Source: Alkalihalobacillus alcalophilus ATCC 27647 = CGMCC 1.3604
GTDB lineage: Bacteria; Bacillota; Bacilli; Bacillales; Bacillaceae_D
Length of the DNA stretch: 18,151 nucleotides
Direction of reading: 5' to 3'
NCBI RefSeq assembly: GCF_000292245.2
Contig: NZ_ALPT02000079.1
Location: 1 to 18,151, forward strand
The notes beneath the pieces are model-generated. The model was not told where the DNA came from and ran no database searches. It saw only the letters and a program-made list of their open reading frames with translations. Position numbers and translations under genes: made by a program. This document shows positions 13,815 through 18,151 of this stretch, in pieces (positions within the stretch are counted from its first letter, which is position 1; each line of letters starts with the position of its first letter).

Positions 13815-14621
13815 TCACTCACTCTCAGTAGAGTATTTCGGTTTTCTAAGATCGTATTTAACATGCTTAAGCTGTGCGACGATAATAAAACTTACGATTA
13901 TTAATAAAAACCACGAACTAATTTTGCCGATATGAACCAATTCCCACGTTCCTTCCTGATTTGGATATTGCCAGGCCCCAAAAAAAGTTGTAATATTTTC
14001 GGCAATCCAAATAAAAAAGCCAATGAGTATAAATGATAAAACCAATGGCATCCGGTACACCGCTTCTTTGAGTCGAAAATAAACGAAGGAACGGAAAAAT
14101 AAAACAAACAGTAGGACTGTTAAAACCCAACGAATATCATATAAAAAATGATGGGTAAAGAAATTCAAATAAATCGCTGCTCCGAGTGGAATCGTCCAAT
14201 AAGATGCTGGCCAACCAACGAGTTTTAAGTCGAGCCTTTTCCAGGCCTGGCATATATAACTGGCGACACTGGCATACATAAAACCACTATATAAAGGAAC
14301 CCCAAATATTTTCGTTAAAGACTCCTCAGGATAAGACCAAGAGCCCATATGGACCTTGTATATTTCCAAAGCTAGTCCAATCACATGGAAGACCGCTATG
14401 ACTTTTAATTCATCCTTTGATTCCATCCCACTGTAGTACATGAGTACTTGGACCGCTAAACAGACAAGCAAAATAAAATCATAACGGTACAAAAAAGGGA
14501 TCTCAATAACGGTTGATAATGCTAAAGCTAGAAAAATCGCCACAGGGAACAGACAGGATAATGCTTGCTGATAAGTAAAATGATACAACTGACTAAAAAA
14601 CTTCACGACAAATCGCCCCAC
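13815..14621 (-). CDS. DUF817 (YoaT-like) integral membrane protein
   Basis: A 268-residue protein with about eight hydrophobic segments. It carries the pattern of the DUF817 family (B. subtilis YoaT): HVIGLALEIYKVHMGSWSYPE (about 97-117), GVPLYSGFMYASVASYICQ, LNFFTHHFLYDIRW, and WIAENITTFFGAWQYPNQ near the C-terminus. The paired motifs with Trp-Ser-Tyr-Pro and Trp-Gln-Tyr-Pro, plus the His-His of FFTHHF, are conserved features whose function is not known. The start is unclear: GTG at 14621 opens the frame but has only weak upstream Shine-Dalgarno bases, and a GTG five codons later follows GGGGCG. The gene begins the minus-strand run with the GNAT remnant and the 291-residue gene, and it stops 18 bases before the next start. 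Confidence 0.85.
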   Translation of the reverse strand: MGRFVVKFFSQLYHFTYQQALSCLFPVAIFLALALSTVIEIPFLYRYDFILLVCLAVQVLMYYSGMESKDELKVIAVFHVIGLALEIYKVHMGSWSYPEESLTKIFGVPLYSGFMYASVASYICQAWKRLDLKLVGWPASYWTIPLGAAIYLNFFTHHFLYDIRWVLTVLLFVLFFRSFVYFRLKEAVYRMPLVLSFILIGFFIWIAENITTFFGAWQYPNQEGTWELVHIGKISSWFLLIIVSFIIVAQLKHVKYDLRKPKYSTESE

Positions 14622-14786
14622 TACATTTATTAAAAAAGTTAATAAAACATCTTTTTTATTTTACCATAATTCAACATTTTTGAAGATATTCTTTGGTTCC
14701 CAAAATAGGGACCAGCCCAGCTCCTCATAAGAATGACCGATGCTTAGCCCCATGTTTTCTAAACTATATAGATACGAACGTTTATC

Positions 14787-16712
14787 TTAGCCTATATGCT
14801 CATGTTCTTCTTTTTCTTTTTTGACATAAAACAATCGTGACAGCAAAATACCGATCATTCCTAGGCCAATAAATAAAACGGCTCGAATCATAATCGTTAA
14901 ATAATACAGATCAATAAAAATCACTTTTAATAAAGTTAAAAATAACAGACCTAACCCTAACAAACGAAACACTTTTTTATCATAGACAACCCCGATAATG
15001 ATACTGCCTGCCGCATAAAGGGCCCAAGCAAACGAAAGACTCATCATCGAGATATTTCCATCTGTTAACCCATTCGTCAGCATTCGTACAAAATCGGATA
15101 AAATCACCAAATGGACGATGACATTTACCGCCCCCATCACAATTAACACCGCTTGATTTTGTTGATAAGTGTTTCTCGTCCAAAAGTATAATCCCAGCAG
15201 TGAACCTGCTGTTGCAACAAAAGTAATAAATGAGAAACTCCAAATCACATCATATGGTGGAAGGCTAAACATCAACAACAGATGCCCAACTATAGAAGCA
15301 AAAAGAACCGAGATTTGAACCTCTGCTTTTTGCTGATAGAATTTTTTCGATAAATACACAAGCCCATATAAACTAGCAATAAAAAAGAACCAGATAAGCG
15401 TCTCAAAACTTACCATCTTGAAAATAGCGGTTTGAAGAACGAGCATCACTCCAACGAAGTAAATAAATCCTCCCATTACTTGCTGGAAAATAAACTGATA
15501 ACGTGCCCCTAAATAGAGAGCGATTAAACCTTGAATTAAAAAGACAATCGTAAGTGTGTTTCCTTCATATTGAAAGGCCTCAAGGATTAGCAAAAAAAGA
15601 GCGAAAGTGGTTATAGCAATCGATACGGAAGTAAATTCTCTTTTTTGCAAATCTGTTGTATGACGTTGCAGATAAAACAAAACAGCAAAGGCTACAGATA
15701 TAAAAATTAAATAAACCAAATAGAAATAATCTGCTTGTAATGTTCCCATTTTCACCCAAAAAGTGGTCACCACAAAACTTGTAAACAATAACGGAATCGG
15801 GTACATCTTTTGGAATTTACGGAGGTAAACAGCGTAAAAAATAAGCAGTTGCTGGATAACTGCACCTACAGCCATCACTTGAAGCATCCGATCAACATCA
15901 AACATAATTGCTGAAATCACAAAAGCGAAATAAACGAAGTGAAGCAAACTTGTCGTCACATAAAATAACACCTTATAACCTTTATTAATCGCAAAATAAA
16001 CGAGAGCTGCATAAAAAAGAATCACATAAACAACAGGAACTAAAATAGTTGCCGTTCCAAAAACAAGAAATGGAATCAAATAACCAATAATCGCTATTAA
16101 TATTGCCATCACTTCTGATTTATGGTGATGGGATAAAAAGAGGCCGATTGAAATCCAAGTGAGATTCAAAATAAAGGCCGGATAAGTTGGAATCATCGAA
16201 TAAAGAATATGCATAGCAAATGTCGTTAAGATAAGGACACCAACTGCCCCAACTAATAAAGTCTTACCAAGCCCCTCCCGCTTTGCTTTCATTTGACGCT
16301 CACCAATGAAATAAAGAAGGAGAGCGACGACAAATCCTAATACGACACGGACTGGTTCCGTTAAAATCCCATAATCAACAACTACTTTAAATCCCCATAT
16401 AATCCCAATAAAAAGCACAAAAATAAAAATACGCGGCAACCAAACTCGACCGATCTCATATTCCCAGTCTCTAGACTCCTGTGACTTAGGCTTAGTTCCT
16501 GAATTCAGCCCATGATTTTGTATTTGCCCGCTATTTCTAGGTAGAGCCTCGGCATCTTCTAATAACGGATACTTATTCTCCTTCTTTTTTATGCCTTCAT
16601 GGAGTGGTTCAGCCTTTCCTTCCTGATTCAGAGGCTCATTTTTCAGCAACAATATTTCTCGTTCTAGCTGTTGCACTCTTTTCTCTAATTGCTCAATTCT
16701 CTCTTGATCCAA
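14787..16712 (-). CDS. DUF2339 multi-pass membrane protein
   Basis: A 641-residue protein. Residues 1-26 form a coiled coil (IEQLEKRVQQLEREILLLKN), followed by a polar linker to about 83. Then come many transmembrane segments, roughly 18-20, to the C-terminus, which ends in a charged tail. This is the architecture of DUF2339, a widespread membrane family of unknown function. A DWEYEIGRVWLPRIFIF start of the first membrane helix (about 83-100) is typical: in relatives a W-E-x-x-I-G pattern leads into the helix. The TTG start at 16712 has GGGGGG seven bases upstream, a good ribosome binding site. It is divergent from the DUF3221 lipoprotein gene. The gap to DUF817 is 165 bases. No function is assigned. 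Confidence 0.85.
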   Translation of the reverse strand: MDQERIEQLEKRVQQLEREILLLKNEPLNQEGKAEPLHEGIKKKENKYPLLEDAEALPRNSGQIQNHGLNSGTKPKSQESRDWEYEIGRVWLPRIFIFVLFIGIIWGFKVVVDYGILTEPVRVVLGFVVALLLYFIGERQMKAKREGLGKTLLVGAVGVLILTTFAMHILYSMIPTYPAFILNLTWISIGLFLSHHHKSEVMAILIAIIGYLIPFLVFGTATILVPVVYVILFYAALVYFAINKGYKVLFYVTTSLLHFVYFAFVISAIMFDVDRMLQVMAVGAVIQQLLIFYAVYLRKFQKMYPIPLLFTSFVVTTFWVKMGTLQADYFYLVYLIFISVAFAVLFYLQRHTTDLQKREFTSVSIAITTFALFLLILEAFQYEGNTLTIVFLIQGLIALYLGARYQFIFQQVMGGFIYFVGVMLVLQTAIFKMVSFETLIWFFFIASLYGLVYLSKKFYQQKAEVQISVLFASIVGHLLLMFSLPPYDVIWSFSFITFVATAGSLLGLYFWTRNTYQQNQAVLIVMGAVNVIVHLVILSDFVRMLTNGLTDGNISMMSLSFAWALYAAGSIIIGVVYDKKVFRLLGLGLLFLTLLKVIFIDLYYLTIMIRAVLFIGLGMIGILLSRLFYVKKEKEEHEHIG

Positions 16713-16840
16713 TTAGGTTCCCCCCTTTCATTTTGTTAGAATTATCCAATATATACTTATTTACCATACACCTTCATCAGAACAATTTCTACCAATTCTA
16801 AAAAAACACAAGTACTTTTTTATCCTTAACAGCAGGGTTC

Positions 16841-16858
16841 TTCCCTAATATTAGAGAA
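16841..16858. promoter_or_regulatory. 18-bp palindrome (one mismatch) before the lipoprotein promoter -10
   Basis: TTCCCTAATATTAGAGAA is self-complementary except at the pair 16844/16855, with the perfect core CTAATATTAG. It sits directly upstream of a TATAAT at 16861-16866, which is preceded by no clear -35. This placement suits an operator. Binding factor unknown. Confidence 0.45.
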
Positions 16859-16860
16859 TT

Positions 16861-16866
16861 TATAAT
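16861..16866 (+). promoter_or_regulatory. -10 hexamer TATAAT of the DUF3221 gene
   Basis: A perfect TATAAT 29 bases before the ATG, with AAGGAG (16882-16887) between. The -35 region (16838-16843, TTCTTC) is poor, so activation by a factor at the palindrome, or another sigma factor, is possible. Confidence 0.45.
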
Positions 16867-16894
16867 AACGAGATAAATTTGAAGGAGAGTTAAA

Positions 16895-17251
16895 ATGCTT
16901 AGAAAAAAAGGATGGTTGAGTTTATTTTTTGTTGGGAGCATGTTCTACTTGCTCTCCTGCTCTAATCAAACGTTTAACGAAGCAGGGTTAATGCAAATGG
17001 AAGGAATTGTTGCCAAAATTAGTAACAACGAAATACTAGTCGTAGAAGGTGTGACAAGTGAAGAGATAAACGGACTCTCAGAGCAAGAAATCCTTGAATA
17101 TTCAAATGAAGCCACCTACTTCACTCTATTAGAAAACAACAGGTCCATTGATGATTTAATCGTTGGAAACAGCATTAGAGTTTGGTTTGAAGCGTTAAAT
17201 TTGTCCAAACCAGCATCTGGAATTGGCAGTCATATCGAAATTCTTGATTAA
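16895..17251 (+). CDS. DUF3221-type lipoprotein
   Basis: A 118-residue exported protein. A signal peptide with lysines at 4-5 and a hydrophobic core (7-20) ends at the lipobox LLSC with C22, so it is a predicted diacylglyceryl-anchored lipoprotein on the outer membrane face. The rest, starting MQMEGIVAKISNNEILVVEG and containing VGNSIRVWFEALNLSKPASG, fits the small beta-rich DUF3221 family, related to OB-like secreted proteins of Bacilli. No enzyme motif is seen and its function is unknown. GAAGGAG is spaced eight bases before the ATG. The gene has its own promoter-like TATAAT, a palindrome and a strong terminator, so it is a single-gene unit. Confidence 0.85.
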   Translation: MLRKKGWLSLFFVGSMFYLLSCSNQTFNEAGLMQMEGIVAKISNNEILVVEGVTSEEINGLSEQEILEYSNEATYFTLLENNRSIDDLIVGNSIRVWFEALNLSKPASGIGSHIEILD

Positions 17252-17258
17252 TGTAAGT

Positions 17259-17306
17259 AAAAAGCTACCAATTTCCGAAATCATATCGGGTACTTGGTAG
17301 CTTTTT
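17259..17306. terminator. Bidirectional terminator between DUF3221 and ywbE
   Basis: A 13-bp perfect stem (17259-17271 with 17294-17306, AAAAAGCTACCAA/TTGGTAGCTTTTT) carries a small inner stem (CCGA/TCGG). T-tracts occur on both strands, and it lies between genes that converge from both sides. Confidence 0.9.
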
Positions 17307-17343
17307 GTTGCAATTTGATAGTATACATTTTAGTAGTGACGGA

Positions 17344-17538
17344 CTACTCCACTATTTCCTTCACCCTTCCAACAATACCACTTTCAAGCATCACCTTAAT
17401 GCCGTGTGGGTGTTGAGCAGAATTCGTAAGTAATCTTTTTACAACACCTTCTGTTAAATTTCCTGTTCGTTGGTCCTGCTTTTGCACGACCTTCACCTTC
17501 ATTCCAGGTTTAATATTTTCTCTCTTTGTTCCAGGCAT
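17344..17538 (-). CDS. ywbE: YwbE family protein (DUF2196)
   Basis: A 64-residue protein from the ATG at 17538 (MPGTKRENIKPGMKVKVVQK). It matches the YwbE family: KRENIKPGMKV, KQDQRTG, a VVKRLLTNSAQHPHGIKV segment and VGRVKEI. These are small proteins with a KOW-like/SH3-like beta fold of unknown role. B. subtilis YwbE (about 66 residues from memory) starts at the equivalent Met. A TTG two codons earlier (17544) would overlap the upstream stop by four bases and lies only four bases after AAGGAG, so translational coupling is likely whichever start is used. The gene is cotranscribed with the zinc-ribbon gene. Confidence 0.88.
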   Translation of the reverse strand: MPGTKRENIKPGMKVKVVQKQDQRTGNLTEGVVKRLLTNSAQHPHGIKVMLESGIVGRVKEIVE

Positions 17539-17540
17539 TT

Positions 17541-17900
17541 TCAATTGGCTCCTTCAGCTTTTTTTATGTAAATATCAGCAATTTTAGTAGGTGAAAAGGA
17601 AACGTTTAACACATCTTGTAATTCTTCCTTCACTTTTACCGTTAAACTCTCCCCTATTTTATTATGCTCATCTTCCATCTTCATACCATTTGGTTTCAGT
17701 TTGTCCTCTTTCCAGTCAATCCATTTCCCATATGATAAAGCCCATTCATTCAATTTATTTTTTAACGATGGTGAAAGTGGAACATCAACTAATTCAAGAT
17801 TGGCCCCACACTTTTGACACCAAATTGGCTCAGCCCCCATGTCTGCCTCGATCTTTATCTCTTCTAATTGATTTAGTCCACAAAAACAATCTATATTCAT
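17541..17900 (-). CDS. Zinc-ribbon hypothetical protein
   Basis: A 119-residue protein. The first 31 residues contain four cysteines, C5 and C7 (CFC) and C28 and C31 (CQKC), arranged as a likely zinc-binding ribbon. The rest is charged and helical (LKNKLNEWALSYGKWIDWKE, then VKVKEELQDVLNVSFSP). I know no named family for it. Its stop overlaps or adjoins the ywbE start, so the two form an operon; a role shared with YwbE would be inference. ATG at 17900 has AGGTGG nine bases upstream. Confidence 0.75.
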   Translation of the reverse strand: MNIDCFCGLNQLEEIKIEADMGAEPIWCQKCGANLELVDVPLSPSLKNKLNEWALSYGKWIDWKEDKLKPNGMKMEDEHNKIGESLTVKVKEELQDVLNVSFSPTKIADIYIKKAEGAN

Positions 17901-17939
17901 TACGGTGAACCACCTTCCTTGGGTCAGTCAACTTTATCT

Positions 17940-17968
17940 ATTTTATCTTATTAAAAGTGAAACGTCAT
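17940..17968 (-). promoter_or_regulatory. Candidate promoter of the zinc-ribbon-ywbE operon
   Basis: On the minus strand ATGACG (17968-17963), a 17-base spacer and TAAAAT (17945-17940) match the sigma-A consensus in four and five of six bases. This lies about 40 bases before the ATG of the zinc-ribbon gene. Confidence 0.4.
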
Positions 17969-18027
17969 TGATTTTGAAAAGTCTTTTTGTTGTGGAAGTG
18001 AAGAAAGTGTTCAGCATATTTAGTTTG

Positions 18028-18151
18028 GTAATGGAATTGCTGCGTTGACGGGGTGACGATGCGTATTAATAGTGATAAGTAATGTAATTGCTACGTTGAA
18101 CAAATTACGGTGCTTATTATCAGGAATACGTAATGAAATTGCCGCTTTGAC
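18028..18151. repeat. 51-bp degenerate tandem repeat, running off the right edge
   Basis: Units begin with GTAATG at 18028, 18079 and 18130, spaced exactly 51 bases (17 codons). Each starts with the pattern GTAATGNAATTGCNGCNTTGA. The rest of the unit is diverged. The last unit is cut by the window edge. On the minus strand one frame is open for the whole repeat (43 codons) and stops at 18020-18022. No start is visible. Confidence 0.7.

Noticed and set aside
17591..17908. 105-codon plus-strand open frame antisense to the zinc-ribbon gene
   Set aside because: It has no ribosome binding site and lies wholly opposite a gene with a good Shine-Dalgarno site, an operon partner and a Cys pattern. 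It is a shadow frame.
18028..18151. CRISPR array
   Set aside because: The repeats are directly adjacent 51-bp degenerate units without unique spacers, so this is a tandem repeat and not an array.

Overview
This window looks like part of a low-GC Firmicutes chromosome, from a Bacillus-type (Bacillaceae) bacterium. The base composition is AT-rich, Shine-Dalgarno sites are strong (AGGAGG type), and TTG and GTG starts are common. Many genes match families familiar from Bacillus: a YumC-like ferredoxin-NADP reductase, Fer, RbgA, RNase HII, YlqG/YlqH, SipS-type signal peptidase, YoaT/DUF817 and YwbE. No phage, IS transposase, CRISPR array, rRNA or tRNA gene was seen.

Left part (1-6422). The 5' end of an enoyl-CoA hydratase/isomerase gene runs off the left edge on the minus strand. 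After a 472-base gap with a promoter-like sequence and a 12-bp palindrome comes a plus-strand pair: a type-2 ferredoxin-NADP reductase followed 25 bases later by a one-cluster [4Fe-4S] ferredoxin. They form a self-contained NADPH/ferredoxin module closed by a 17-bp-stem terminator. Facing it on the minus strand is lepB - rbgA - rnhB - ylqG-like - ylqH-like. The last two encode a FliK-like protein and a stand-alone FlhB C-terminal domain in which the NPTH autocleavage motif is lost. That resembles a flagellar export-switch pair without a flagellum locus.

Middle part (6423-11481). A gene-free stretch holds a 394-bp element bounded by near-perfect 12-bp inverted ends, with two hairpins inside. 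Beside it lies the C-terminal remnant of an alpha/beta hydrolase. Next come a TraB/DUF5694-like protein started by TTG and a small two-helix membrane protein. Then follows a GntR - ABC ATPase - permease - permease operon on the minus strand. Its two permeases are tandem paralogs, and a 9-bp inverted repeat at the promoter start is a strong candidate operator.

Right part (11482-18151). Minus-strand genes encode an alpha/beta hydrolase with a degenerate nucleophile elbow, a HIT protein, an unrecognised 291-residue protein, a 52-codon truncated GNAT acetyltransferase that keeps a good ribosome binding site, a DUF817 membrane protein and a large multi-pass DUF2339 protein. A plus-strand DUF3221 lipoprotein follows with its own promoter, a palindrome and a terminator. 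Last come a zinc-ribbon protein coupled to YwbE on the minus strand, and a degenerate 51-bp tandem repeat that runs off the right edge and is open in one minus-strand frame.
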